The translations under genes were made by a program, and so were the position numbers. The notes below the pieces were generated by a model, which saw only the letters and a list, made by a program, of their open reading frames with translations, searched no databases and had not been told where the DNA came from. 64,000 nt of DNA from Streptosporangium sp. NBC_01756 (GTDB lineage: Bacteria; Actinomycetota; Actinomycetes; Streptosporangiales; Streptosporangiaceae), in NCBI RefSeq assembly GCF_035917975.1, contig NZ_CP109130.1, positions 2,666,001-2,730,000 on the forward strand, given 5' to 3'. This document shows positions 9,415 to 20,670 of this stretch, piece by piece (within the stretch, counting starts at the first letter, position 1; each line of letters begins with the position of its first letter).

Positions 9415-9420
9415 GACCGT

Positions 9421-9459
9421 TCTCCCTTCCTGGAAAGGACGCCTTTCCAGGAAGGGAGA
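9421..9459. terminator. strong hairpin between convergent tctA and gatB
   Basis: The 18 bases at 9421-9438 pair perfectly with 9442-9459 around a three-base loop (ACG). It lies just after the tctA stop and ahead of the gatB end, in the right place for a bidirectional terminator. There is no U-tract on the plus strand, as is common in high-GC actinobacteria. Confidence 0.8.
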
Positions 9460-9535
9460 CACCGGCGGGCAGGCGTCACGTCGCAGAAAGCCGGCCCGGC
9501 GGCGGCGTGACCGCTTACCCCGCGGCCATGTCGGA

Positions 9536-11044
9536 CTACTCGGAGACGCCGAGCTTCTCCAGCAGCAGCTCACGCGCCCGGCCGGCGTCGGCCTTGCCCC
9601 GGCTGGCCTTCATGACACCGCCCACCAGCGCACCGACCGCGGCGATCTTGCCGCTGCGGACCTTCTCGGCCGCCGCGGCGTTCTCAGCCAGGACCTGGTC
9701 GATGATCGCCGTCAACTCGCCCTCGTCGTTGACGATCTGCAGACCGCGCGCGGCCACCACCTCGTCCGGGGAGCCCTCGCCGTTCAGCACACCCTCCAGC
9801 ACCTGGCGGGCCAGCTTGTCGTTCAGTGCTCCCCCGGCGACCATCGCGCACACCCGGGCGATCTGGTCCGGGGTGATCCGCAGCTCGCTGAGCGGGACCG
9901 CGGCCTCGTTGGCCCGGCGGGCCAGCTCGCCCATCCACCACTTGCGGGCGTCCGCGGGCGGGGCCCCGGCGGCGACGGTCGCCTCGACCAGGCCGATGGC
10001 GTCGGCGTTGTGCATGGCCTCCATGTCGAGGTCGGAGACGCCCCACTCCTGCTGGAGCCGCTTGCGCCGGACGCTCGGCAGCTCCGGCAGGGCCGCCTTG
10101 AGCGAGGCCACCCACGCGGTGTCGGGAGCGATCGGCACCAGGTCGGGCTCGGGGAAGTAGCGGTAGTCCTGCGCCTCCTCCTTGGAGCGGCCCGAGGTGG
10201 TGGTGCCGGTGTTCTCGTGGAAGTGGCGGGTCTCCTGGAAGATCCGGCCGCCGCCCGCCAGGATCGCGGCCTGGCGCTCGATCTCGCCGCGGACCGAGCG
10301 CTCGACGCTGCGCAGCGAGTTGACGTTCTTGGTCTCGGTGCGGGTGCCCCATTCGGAGGAGCCACGCGGCATGAGGGAGACGTTCACGTCGAACCGCATG
10401 GAGCCCTCCTCCATGCGCACGTCCGAGACGCCGAGGCCGCGCATGACCTCGCGCAGCTCGGTGCCGTAGGCACGGGCGATCTCGGGAGCGAGCCGGTCGG
10501 TCCCCGGGATCGGCTTGGTGACGATCTCCACCAGCGGGATGCCCGCGCGGTTGTAGTCGACGATCGAGTAGTCGGCGCCGTGGATGCGGCCGGTCGCGCC
10601 ACCCATGTGGGTGGACTTGCCGGTGTCCTCCTCCAGGTGGACCCGCTCGATCTCGATCCGCACCGTCCGGCCGTCCACCTCGACGTCGAGGTAGCCGTCG
10701 AAGCAGAGCGGCTCGTCGTACTGGCTGATCTGGTAGTTCTTCGGCATGTCCGGATAGAAGTAGTTCTTCCGGGCGAAGCGGCACCACTCGGCGATCGAGC
10801 AGTTGAGCGCCAGGCCGATCCGGATCGTCGACTCGATCGCCGCGACGTTGGCCGTCGGCAACGCGCCGGGCAGGGCCAGGCAGACCGGGCAGACGTGGGT
10901 GTTCGGCGGGGCGCCGAACGTCGTCGGGCAGCCGCAGAACATCTTCGACGCCGTACCCAGCTCGACATGCGTCTCCAGGCCGAGCACAGGCTCGAAGCGC
11001 TCCAGCGCCTCGTCGTACGGCATGAGCGTGTTGGTGGTGCTCAC
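9536..11044 (-). CDS. gatB: Asp/Glu-tRNA(Asn/Gln) amidotransferase subunit B
   Basis: 502 residues, normal length. The catalytic core shows [34 protein letters not shown] (zinc-site cysteines) and [18 protein letters not shown]. The C-terminal YqeY-like tail domain ends near [19 protein letters not shown]. GatB activates the side chain of mischarged Glu-tRNA(Gln) or Asp-tRNA(Asn) and receives ammonia from GatA. The GTG start overlaps the stop of the upstream TOPRIM-like gene as GTGA. It is therefore translated behind a foreign-looking cassette rather than directly behind gatA. Confidence 0.97.
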   Translation of the reverse strand: MSTTNTLMPYDEALERFEPVLGLETHVELGTASKMFCGCPTTFGAPPNTHVCPVCLALPGALPTANVAAIESTIRIGLALNCSIAEWCRFARKNYFYPDMPKNYQISQYDEPLCFDGYLDVEVDGRTVRIEIERVHLEEDTGKSTHMGGATGRIHGADYSIVDYNRAGIPLVEIVTKPIPGTDRLAPEIARAYGTELREVMRGLGVSDVRMEEGSMRFDVNVSLMPRGSSEWGTRTETKNVNSLRSVERSVRGEIERQAAILAGGGRIFQETRHFHENTGTTTSGRSKEEAQDYRYFPEPDLVPIAPDTAWVASLKAALPELPSVRRKRLQQEWGVSDLDMEAMHNADAIGLVEATVAAGAPPADARKWWMGELARRANEAAVPLSELRITPDQIARVCAMVAGGALNDKLARQVLEGVLNGEGSPDEVVAARGLQIVNDEGELTAIIDQVLAENAAAAEKVRSGKIAAVGALVGGVMKASRGKADAGRARELLLEKLGVSE

Positions 11045-11619
11045 AGGTAACCAAGTCCCTTCAGTGCGTTCCTCGTCTCGGCGACCCAGTCGGCGTACGC
11101 GGGCACCTGGGCCAAGACCGCGAGATCGATGTTCCGTCCTATGTATTCGAAGTAGTCGCGGATCGGCTTTCCCCGCTGCGGAACGGTGGCGGCCAGGATT
11201 CCGGCCGGGTCGGTGATCCTCTCGACGTCACGGGGGCGGGCGGGCAGCAGGCCGAGCTCGCTCCCCTCCAGACCGGCCCACACCCCGCGGTCGGCGAGCA
11301 GCCAGGCCTCGGTCTCCCCCAGCCCGATCACCGGGACCAGGTAGTGCGAGTGGTAGCGGACCCCGTCCGCCTTACCGCCTGCTTTGCCGCGCTCCCGCAG
11401 GTCGTCGTGGGTGAAGAGCAGATGGCAGTCCGCCGCGAGCTCCTCCAGCGCCGTGACCATGTGCTCCCGGGCGCACGAGACGACCTCCGTCGCCTCGACA
11501 TCGACCGCGTAGGGCGACATCCAGGTGAGCTCGCGGAGCTGCCGGGAGATGACGATGCCGAGGAAGCCCTCGTCGGCCTCCCCCTCCGCGACCAGACCCG
11601 GGACCAGCGGACGGCTCAT
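11041..11619 (-). CDS. DUF4276-like, TOPRIM-type protein paired with an AAA ATPase
   Basis: About 192 residues. The N-terminus has [17 protein letters not shown], matching the Glu-Gly..Asp signature that starts DUF4276 and other TOPRIM-like domains. Further on, [17 protein letters not shown] gives the acidic His-Asp-Asp motif, and [10 protein letters not shown] is another family block. TOPRIM folds bind metal and often cut nucleic acid, so a nuclease role is possible but not shown. It overlaps the ATPase stop (ATGA) on one side and the gatB start (GTGA) on the other. The tight pairing with an SMC-like ATPase resembles two-gene anti-phage cassettes of the OLD/PARIS kind. Its exact type is uncertain. 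Confidence 0.75.
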   Translation of the reverse strand: MSRPLVPGLVAEGEADEGFLGIVISRQLRELTWMSPYAVDVEATEVVSCAREHMVTALEELAADCHLLFTHDDLRERGKAGGKADGVRYHSHYLVPVIGLGETEAWLLADRGVWAGLEGSELGLLPARPRDVERITDPAGILAATVPQRGKPIRDYFEYIGRNIDLAVLAQVPAYADWVAETRNALKGLGYL

Positions 11620-12704
11620 GCAGCCGCGCCCAGGTATTTGCGTACTTGCCGGGGTGAGACGAACGTGCCCGGCTCGCCGTCCGGCAGGATGGGCTTGGCG
11701 ACGGTCACCCGTGAGACCCGGTCGTTGTCGGGGTCGACGCGGACCGCGGTGTCCAGGAAGGTCAGCGCGTCGGGATCGGTCTGGTAGATCTCGGCGACCA
11801 CCACCGGAGAGTGGCTGGTGAGGATCACCTGCCGGAACGGTTTCACGCCACCGGGCTCGACGACGCGCTGCCGGATCCGGCGGATCAGCTCGCCGAGGCT
11901 GCCCGGGTGCACGCTGTTCTCGATCTCCTCCACCAGGAGGGTGCCCGGGTGATCCGGATCGTGCAGGGCGGCGAGCAGTCCGAGGGTCCGCAGGGTCCCG
12001 TCCGACAGCAGCGCGGCCGGCACCTTCCCCTGACCGTCGACGACCAGTTCGAAGGAGCACTCCTCACGGTCGACGCGGGGCAGCAGCTCGACCACGTCGG
12101 GAAGCACCCCGGCGAGGTCGACCCGGAGATCGACCAGCGCCGCCGATCCCGCCATCCGCCCGAGCACCGCGGCGAGGTTGGCGCCGTCCGCCGCGAGCGG
12201 GCCGCGGTCGGCCGGGGAGCACCGGCGGCGCATGGCGGCCGGCGACGGGACGTAACGGCGCCACGACTGGACCGTACGGCGAGGCGTGATCTCCGGTTCC
12301 GGATCCTCGACGATGAGCTCCAGCAGCTCCTCCGGGAGCGGTTGGACCGCATGGCTGACCACGGGCCCGCTGGACCTGGGAATCCTGAGCACCATCTCCG
12401 CGCCCACGTCGAACCGGATCGGCAGCAGCGCGCCGGGCTCCGGGGAGACCAGGGCCTCCACCGAGACGACGAACCCGGGGATCGGGGCTCCCCGCGCCAC
12501 CCGGTGGAACTGCTCCCCGGGCAGGCCCCTGCGCGCGTCGAGCAGCCCGCCGGAGCCGGCGATCTCGTCCGCGACGAACGTGACGGCGTCGAACAGGTTC
12601 GACTTGCCGCTGGAGTTGGGACCGACCAGCGCGAGGAAGGGCGGCACGTCGAGGCCGAAGTTCAAGAAGGACTTGAACCCGTCGATCTCGATCCGAGTGA
12701 TCAT
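11616..12704 (-). CDS. SMC/RecF-like AAA ATPase (AAA_21 type), partner of the TOPRIM-like protein
   Basis: About 362 residues. It begins MITRIEIDGFKSF and has a Walker A at about residues 28-35 (GPNSSGKSN). The later part has an ABC-type signature-like LLSDGTLR, the Walker B LLVEEIEN and the switch ILTSHSPVVV. This is the layout of stand-alone AAA_21/OLD-type ATPases that regulate an effector nuclease. The ATG follows an 8-bp-unit repeat directly downstream of gatA, and the stop overlaps the next start. Its position between gatA and gatB is unusual. It could be a defence system or a DNA-repair accessory. Confidence 0.85.
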   Translation of the reverse strand: MITRIEIDGFKSFLNFGLDVPPFLALVGPNSSGKSNLFDAVTFVADEIAGSGGLLDARRGLPGEQFHRVARGAPIPGFVVSVEALVSPEPGALLPIRFDVGAEMVLRIPRSSGPVVSHAVQPLPEELLELIVEDPEPEITPRRTVQSWRRYVPSPAAMRRRCSPADRGPLAADGANLAAVLGRMAGSAALVDLRVDLAGVLPDVVELLPRVDREECSFELVVDGQGKVPAALLSDGTLRTLGLLAALHDPDHPGTLLVEEIENSVHPGSLGELIRRIRQRVVEPGGVKPFRQVILTSHSPVVVAEIYQTDPDALTFLDTAVRVDPDNDRVSRVTVAKPILPDGEPGTFVSPRQVRKYLGAAA

Positions 12705-12718
12705 GCCGCCTTTCCCCC

Positions 12719-12750
12719 CTGTCGCCCTGTCGCTCTGTCGCCCTGCCGCC
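12719..12750. repeat. 8-bp-unit tandem repeat (CTGTCGCC x4) between gatA and the ATPase gene
   Basis: Four units: CTGTCGCC, CTGTCGCT, CTGTCGCC, CTGCCGCC. They lie just after the gatA stop and about 15 bp ahead of the ATPase start, so they mark one border of the inserted cassette. Confidence 0.8.
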
Positions 12751-12759
12751 TTGAAACCC

Positions 12760-14250
12760 TTAGAGCGCCGGGGCCTTGGACAGCAGGCTGCCGCCCCAGC
12801 GCCCTTCGAGGGCCTTCTCCACCGCGGCGCCGACCCGGTAGCAGCGGTCGTCGCCGAGCACCGGAGCCATGACCTGCAGACCGACCGGCAGGCCGTCCTC
12901 GTCGGCCAGGCCGCACGGCACGGAGATGGCCGCGTTGCCCGCCAGGTTGGTCGGGATGGTGCACAGGTCGGCGAGGTACATCGCCATCGGGTCGTCGGCG
13001 CGCTCGCCGATCGGGAACGCCGTGGTCGGCGTGGTCGGCGAGATGAGCACGTCCACCTGGTGGAAGGCCGCCTCGAAGTCACGTGCGATCAGCGTGCGGA
13101 CCTTCTGCGCCTGGCCGTAGTAGGCGTCGTAGTAGCCGCTGGACAGCGCGTAGGTGCCGAGGATGATGCGCCGCTTGACCTCCGGGCCGAAGCCCGCGGC
13201 CCGGGTCAGCGCCATGACCTCCTCGGCGCTCCGCGTGCCGTCGTCGCCGACCCGCAGGCCGTACCGCATGGCGTCGAAGCGGGCCAGGTTGGACGAGGCC
13301 TCCGACGGGGCGATCAGGTAGTAGGCCGGGAGTGCCGTGGTGAACGACGGGCAGGAGACCTCGACGACCTTCGCGCCCAGGGACTCCAGCAGCTCGACGG
13401 TCTCGTGGAAGCGGGCGAGCACGCCCGCCTGGTATCCCTCGCCGCCGAACTCCTTGACCACGCCGATGCGCAGCCCGGCCACGTCAGCGTTGCGCGCCGC
13501 CTCGACGACTGAGGGCACCGGGGCGTCGATGGAGGTCGAGTCCATGACGTCGTGGCCGGAGAACGCCTCGTGCAGGAGCGCCGCGTCCATGACGTTGCGG
13601 GCGAAGGGGCCCGGCGTGTCCAGGGAGCTCGCGAAGGCGATCAGGCCGTAGCGGGACGAGCCGCCGTAGGTCGGCTTCATGCCGACGATGCCGGTGACGG
13701 CGGCGGGCTGGCGGATCGAGCCGCCGGTGTCGGTGCCGGTGGACAGCGGGGCCTGGTAGGCGGCGACCGCGGCGGAGGAGCCGCCGGAGGAACCGCCCGG
13801 GATCCGGCCCAGGTCCCACGGGTTGCGGGTGGGGCCGTAGGCCGAGTTCTCCGTGGAGGAGCCCATCGCGAACTCATCGAGGTTGGTCTTGCCGAGGATC
13901 ACCAGGCCGGCCTCTCGCAGGCGGCGGGTCACGGTGGCGTCGTACGGCGGGCGGTAGCCCTCAAGGATCTTGGAGCCGGCCGTGGTCGGCATGTCGACGG
14001 TGGTGAAGACGTCCTTGTGCGCGATCGGCACGCCGGCGAGCGGGCCGAGGTCCTCCCCCGCGGCCCGGCGTGCGTCGACCGCACGGGCCTGTCCGAGAGT
14101 CGTCTCCGCGTCGACGTGCAGGAAGGCGTTGATCTTCGGTTCGACGGCGGCGATCCGGTCGAGGTGGGCCTGGGCGACCTCGACGGCCGAGACCTCACCG
14201 CTTGCGACCAGCGCGCCAAGCTCGGCGGCGGACCTGTGGACGAGGCTCAT
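12760..14250 (-). CDS. gatA: Asp/Glu-tRNA(Asn/Gln) amidotransferase subunit A
   Basis: About 496 residues, normal length. The amidase-signature catalytic set is intact: the Lys in [10 protein letters not shown] (about residue 73), [13 protein letters not shown], and the nucleophile region [10 protein letters not shown]. GatA hydrolyses glutamine and channels the ammonia to GatB. The ATG overlaps the gatC stop (ATGA) and has GGGAGGAAGC upstream. Translation of gatC and gatA is coupled, but gatB is separated by two inserted genes. Confidence 0.97.
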   Translation of the reverse strand: MSLVHRSAAELGALVASGEVSAVEVAQAHLDRIAAVEPKINAFLHVDAETTLGQARAVDARRAAGEDLGPLAGVPIAHKDVFTTVDMPTTAGSKILEGYRPPYDATVTRRLREAGLVILGKTNLDEFAMGSSTENSAYGPTRNPWDLGRIPGGSSGGSSAAVAAYQAPLSTGTDTGGSIRQPAAVTGIVGMKPTYGGSSRYGLIAFASSLDTPGPFARNVMDAALLHEAFSGHDVMDSTSIDAPVPSVVEAARNADVAGLRIGVVKEFGGEGYQAGVLARFHETVELLESLGAKVVEVSCPSFTTALPAYYLIAPSEASSNLARFDAMRYGLRVGDDGTRSAEEVMALTRAAGFGPEVKRRIILGTYALSSGYYDAYYGQAQKVRTLIARDFEAAFHQVDVLISPTTPTTAFPIGERADDPMAMYLADLCTIPTNLAGNAAISVPCGLADEDGLPVGLQVMAPVLGDDRCYRVGAAVEKALEGRWGGSLLSKAPAL

Positions 14251-14546
14251 GCTTCCTCCCCGAGGATGCGCGGAACGCGGAAACGGCCGTCCTCGACTGC
14301 CGGGGCGCCCGAGAGCGCCGCCTCGGACGTCAGGCCGGGGCGTACCTCGTCGGGACGGTAGACGTTGGTGAGCGGGAGCGCGTGCGAGGACGGCGGGATG
14401 TCGTCGGCCGCCACCTCGGCGACGCGGGCGACCGCACCGATGATCACATCGAGCTGGGCGGCGAAGTGGTCGAGCTCCTCGTCGGCCAGCGCCAGCCGGG
14501 ACAGCCGGGCGAGGTGAGCGACCTCGTCGCGGGTTATGGCGGACAT
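14247..14546 (-). CDS. gatC: Asp/Glu-tRNA(Asn/Gln) amidotransferase subunit C
   Basis: 99 residues, normal length. The family motif [17 protein letters not shown] is at the N-terminus and LRPDE-like [11 protein letters not shown] near residue 70. GatC bridges and stabilises the GatA-GatB complex. The ATG at 14546 is chosen because it begins the conserved domain. An upstream in-frame start would add 15 residues with no family match. The stop overlaps gatA. Confidence 0.95.
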   Translation of the reverse strand: MSAITRDEVAHLARLSRLALADEELDHFAAQLDVIIGAVARVAEVAADDIPPSSHALPLTNVYRPDEVRPGLTSEAALSGAPAVEDGRFRVPRILGEEA

Positions 14547-14743
14547 GAGTCGTTGAACCCGTTTCGTGGAATGGCAATTGGACACTGTCATCTTAGGGCT
14601 CGTGACCTAACGTGCCTGACTCATTAACCGCCCGATAACCGCCCGGGGCCCGTGGCCGGGAGCGAGGCGCCCGCATCGGCGGGCCATCGGGGCGGACCGC
14701 AGGTCTCCGGGCCCGTCCTCGGACCGGGGGAGCGCGGGCTCCC

Positions 14744-16825
14744 TCAGGCCCGCTGGGAGTCGAGCACCTCGGCGGAGCTCAGGAGATAGAAGCCGGGCGT
14801 GGCCGGGGCGCGGTGTTTGCGGAGCCAGGCGGTGGCGTCGGCGGCGGACATGGGTTCGGCGAACAGCCAGCCCTGGGCGAGGTCGCAGCCCATCCGGGTC
14901 AGGCGGGTGGCCACGTCGGCCGACTCGACGCCCTCGGCCACGGAGCGCAAGCCCAGGGAGCGGACCAGGTCGACGATGGAGCGGACGATCCGCTCGTCGT
15001 CCTTGGACTCGCCGATCCTGCGGACGAACGAGGAGTCGATCTTGACCTCGGAGACCGGCAGACGCTGCAGGCGGACCAGCGAGGAGTATCCGGTGCCGAA
15101 GTCGTCCAGCGCGAGCGGCACCCCGAGTGAGGTCAGGGCGCGGACCGCGTCCGCGGTGTATGCCTGGTCGGTCATCAGGATGCGCTCGGTGACCTCGAGC
15201 TGGATGGCCTTGGGAGGCAGCCGGTATTGGGCGAGGCCCGCCTCCAGCCGGTCGGGCAGGGCGGAGTCGAGCAGATCCCGGGCGGAGATGTTCACCGACA
15301 CCTGTTCGTGCAGACCGGTGTGCCACCAGTGGGCCGTCTGCTCCAGCGCCGCGTCGATGACGTACTGGGTGAGGTGCCGCATGAGATACGACTGCTCGGC
15401 CATCGGCACGAACTCTCCCGGAGAGATCATCCCCCGTTCGGGATGACGCCACCGCAGCAGTGCCTCCACCCCGCGCACCTGCCCGCTGGCCAGGTCGAAC
15501 TTGGGCTGGTAGTGGAGCCGGAGCTCGGAGCGGTCGATGGCCCTGCGCAGGTCGCCGATGAGGTTGAGCCGCTCCGGGCTGTTGCGGTCCTTGTCGGCGA
15601 CGTAGATCTCGACACCGGTCCGCCCCTCCTTGGCCAGATACATCGCCACGTCGGCGCGTTGCATCAGCAGCTCGAAGTCCGGTGCGTGATCGGGGTGGAG
15701 GGCGATGCCGACCGAGGCGTCCAGGTCGAAGGCCATCCCCTCCAGACGGACCGGTTGGGTGAGGGCCACCCGCAGCCGCGCGGCCACCTCCCGGGCCGCG
15801 CCGTCGTCCCTGACCGAGGGCAGCAGCACCGCGAACTCGTCGCCGCCGAGCCGAGCCACCACGTCGCCCGGCCGCACGCTGTGGGTGAGCCGATGCGCCA
15901 CGATCTGCAGCAGCCGGTCGCCCACCGGGTGGCCCAGCGTGTCGTTGACCTCCTTGAACCTGTCGAGATCGAGCAGCAGCAGGCCGACCCGTTCACCCGT
16001 CCGCGCCTCGGCGAGTGCCTCCTGGGTGCTGAACACCAGCATCTTGCGGTTGGGCAGGCCGGTGAGGACGTCGTGCGTCGCCTGGTGGTCGCGGCGGAGC
16101 GACATGGTCGCGGTGATGTAGACGGCGGCCAGCGGCGCGATGAACAGCGGCACCAGCGCCGGGGAGTGGTTCATCACCACCACGACCAGCGGGGACATGC
16201 CGAGCAGGCCGGCGTAGACGAGGCTCTGGTGACCGATGGTGGTCCTGATCACCCGGCTGATCGACCGGCGTTCGTGCAGCGCCACGGCGCCGGAGACCAG
16301 CAGCCCCCGGACCACGAAGTAGGCGACGCCGGCCAGCCCGATGGCGAGCAGGTCGGGCCCCCTGGGCACCCAGGACGCGTCCGGCGCCGGACCGCCCCGG
16401 ATCAGCGCGAGCACCACCCCGGCCGCGGAGCAGGCCAGGGTGGTCTGGGCGATGTTGAACATGACGCGATGCCACGCCTTGCGGGTGACGGCGCTGTTGA
16501 CGATCATGCCGACCGCCTGCATCAGCACGGCGACCGGCAGGCCGTAGTGGAGCAGCGCGGCGAAGGTGAACATCGCCGACGGATAGGTGCCGCCCACCGT
16601 CACCGACGACGACAGCAGCACCGGCCGCAGGTCACCCAGCACGACGAGGACCGCCAGCATCCAGAACAGCGGGCTGTGCGCCAGGTCCGCCATCTCCGAC
16701 GGGCTGATCCACCACTGGGCCAGGACGAGGGTGCTGAACCCGATCGTGATGACGGTGGCGAGATAGGCCCACAGGGGTGACCCGGCACGGGGTCCGGTGT
16801 CGCGTGTGTCATTTGGGTCGGCCAT
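14744..16825 (-). CDS. membrane GGDEF-EAL cyclic-di-GMP enzyme
   Basis: 693 residues. The N-terminal third has about seven hydrophobic segments (a MASE-like membrane sensor). A GGDEF domain follows, with DLDRFKEVNDTLGHPVGD and an intact RLGGDEFAVLL. An inhibitory I-site RPGD lies exactly five residues before GGDEF. The EAL domain follows with GVEALLRWRHP, VTERIL, LDDFGTGYSSL and EGVES, so both the cyclase and the phosphodiesterase look catalytically complete. It makes and/or breaks cyclic di-GMP, which controls development in actinomycetes. A gene of this type between ligA and gatC is, to my knowledge, a usual actinobacterial arrangement. Confidence 0.95.
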   Translation of the reverse strand: MADPNDTRDTGPRAGSPLWAYLATVITIGFSTLVLAQWWISPSEMADLAHSPLFWMLAVLVVLGDLRPVLLSSSVTVGGTYPSAMFTFAALLHYGLPVAVLMQAVGMIVNSAVTRKAWHRVMFNIAQTTLACSAAGVVLALIRGGPAPDASWVPRGPDLLAIGLAGVAYFVVRGLLVSGAVALHERRSISRVIRTTIGHQSLVYAGLLGMSPLVVVVMNHSPALVPLFIAPLAAVYITATMSLRRDHQATHDVLTGLPNRKMLVFSTQEALAEARTGERVGLLLLDLDRFKEVNDTLGHPVGDRLLQIVAHRLTHSVRPGDVVARLGGDEFAVLLPSVRDDGAAREVAARLRVALTQPVRLEGMAFDLDASVGIALHPDHAPDFELLMQRADVAMYLAKEGRTGVEIYVADKDRNSPERLNLIGDLRRAIDRSELRLHYQPKFDLASGQVRGVEALLRWRHPERGMISPGEFVPMAEQSYLMRHLTQYVIDAALEQTAHWWHTGLHEQVSVNISARDLLDSALPDRLEAGLAQYRLPPKAIQLEVTERILMTDQAYTADAVRALTSLGVPLALDDFGTGYSSLVRLQRLPVSEVKIDSSFVRRIGESKDDERIVRSIVDLVRSLGLRSVAEGVESADVATRLTRMGCDLAQGWLFAEPMSAADATAWLRKHRAPATPGFYLLSSAEVLDSQRA

Positions 16826-16953
16826 GAGTTACAAAACCCCCATTAGTTCACTATGGGAGAGTACGGCCTCTGGGCCACTTCGCGAAACCGGTTGGGCACG
16901 TTCCGTTACTGGTCATTTGAAACATTTGCGACACCGCACCCCTTGTCTCCTGA

Positions 16954-19182
<2,229 letters not shown>

Positions 19183-19241
19183 CTATCGCCGGGCACCGAC
19201 ATCGTGAGAAGTCCTTACCCGGAGGTGGGAAGCCTCTTCCT

Positions 19242-19327
19242 GAGCCCTGGAGCCCTGGAGCCCTGGAGCCCTGGAGCCCTGGAGCCCTGGAGCCCTGGAG
19301 CCCTGGAGCCCTGGAGCCCTGGAGCCC
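19242..19327. repeat. 8-bp-unit minisatellite (GAGCCCTG, about 10.7 copies)
   Basis: An almost perfect run of GAGCCCTG units lies between the methionine-synthase-like gene end and the ligA start. Degenerate copies (GAGGCCCGGAAGCCCTGG and similar) continue to about 19460. The run lies on the upstream side of ligA, close enough to affect its promoter, and its copy number is likely to vary. Confidence 0.9.
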
Positions 19328-19467
19328 CCAGAGGCCCGGAAGCCCTGGGCCCCGGAGACGGCCCGGAAGCCCGGCGCCCTGGAGACCTTGAACTCCGGGG
19401 GCCCGGAGACCCTGCGCTCCGGAGGTCTGGAGCCGCCGAAGGCCCGGAGCGGCCGGAGCCCTCCGGG

Positions 19468-20472
19468 TCACCGCTCGGGGTCGTCCCTCAGCACGAGGGC
19501 CGCCTCCCGGACCCTGGCCAGCGCGGCCCTGGCGTAGGCGGGCGAGGCCCCGGCCAGCCCGCAGGCGGGGGTGAGCACGACCTGCGAGGCCAGGGTGTCG
19601 GCGGAGAATCCGAGCCGGCGCCAGAGCTCGACGGCCGGCCGGGCGACCACGCCGACGTCGGGCAGCCGGGAGTCCACCCCGGGCACGACACCGAGGAAGA
19701 GGGCCGTCCCGGCTTCGATCGACTCGCCGACCGCGTCCTCGTCCCGGCGCCTGAGCAGGGAGAGGTCGAGCGAGACGCCCCCGGCGCCCGCGGCGCGCAG
19801 GACGGCGAAGGGCACCTCCGGAGCACAGCAGTGGACGACCGTGAACGTGCCGGCAGGCAGCACCGAGCCGAGCCGCTCGGCCGCGATCGAGGCGTCGACG
19901 GCGGCGAGCCTCCCGAAACCGGACGCGGTCGGCACCCGGCCGGTGAGGACGCCCGGCAGTCCGGGCTCGTCGAGCTGCACCACGATCTCGGTGGCTCCGG
20001 GCACCCTCCGGCGTACGTCGGCGACGTGCGCGGCCAGCCCATCGGCGAAGGAGGCCATGAGATCGCGTACGGCTCCCGGGTCGGCGAGCGTCTTGTCGCC
20101 GTAACGCAGCTCGACCGCCCCGGCCAGCGTCCACGGCCCGCACACCTGGATCTTGAAGGGCCCCCGGTATCCCTGGACGGCCTCCTCCAGCGCGTCGAGG
20201 TCGCGCACGAGGTGATCACGGGCCCGCTTGGCGTCGCGCCCCGGCCGGTCGGCGAACCGCCAGCCGGACGGCTGCACCTCCACCGGCAGCTCCACCAGCA
20301 GCGACGCGGTGCGCCCGATCATGTCGGCGCCCACCCCGCGTGCGGGCAGCTCCGGCAGGTACGGCAGCGCGGGCAGCTCGCCGAAGACGACCCTGACCGC
20401 CTCCGCGTGGTCTGTTCCCGGGTGCGACCCGACACCGGTCGCCGCCGCCTCACCCCACGGATATCCACTCAT
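19468..20472 (-). CDS. methionine synthase-like (MetE C-terminal family) protein
   Basis: About 334 residues, roughly half of full MetE. It carries the barrel motifs ATGVGSHPG, IQVCGPWTLAGAVELRYG, IVVQLDEPGLPGVLTG, VVHCCAPEVPF (zinc-type His-Cys-Cys) and VVLTPACGLAG (C-terminal Cys). These match the cobalamin-independent methionine synthase/UroD superfamily barrel. Short proteins of this group, without the N-terminal MetE half, are common in actinobacteria, and their methyl donor is not settled. The ATG at 20472 has GGGGAG ahead of it. It lies upstream of ligA on the same strand. Confidence 0.85.
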   Translation of the reverse strand: MSGYPWGEAAATGVGSHPGTDHAEAVRVVFGELPALPYLPELPARGVGADMIGRTASLLVELPVEVQPSGWRFADRPGRDAKRARDHLVRDLDALEEAVQGYRGPFKIQVCGPWTLAGAVELRYGDKTLADPGAVRDLMASFADGLAAHVADVRRRVPGATEIVVQLDEPGLPGVLTGRVPTASGFGRLAAVDASIAAERLGSVLPAGTFTVVHCCAPEVPFAVLRAAGAGGVSLDLSLLRRRDEDAVGESIEAGTALFLGVVPGVDSRLPDVGVVARPAVELWRRLGFSADTLASQVVLTPACGLAGASPAYARAALARVREAALVLRDDPER

Positions 20473-20670
20473 GTCCGCTGCTCCCCGCCACGCTCGTCGG
20501 GACATGGGCGATCGCCGCCGGACCCGCTGGCCCGCCCGCCTCGCCCATCCACGACAGCCAGCTTAGGACTGCGGACGCCGCGTCCGGCTGGGCGATCTCT
20601 CTCTCCCGTGACGGGAGTTGATCGAGTTGAGTATGGTTCTGTCCGGTATTCACCCGCCTTAGGGGGACGC

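Noticed and set aside
19242..19327. CRISPR-like repeat array
   Set aside because: Units are 8 bp with no spacers, so it is a minisatellite. The arrays at 12719, 37982 and 62804 were rejected as CRISPR for the same reason.
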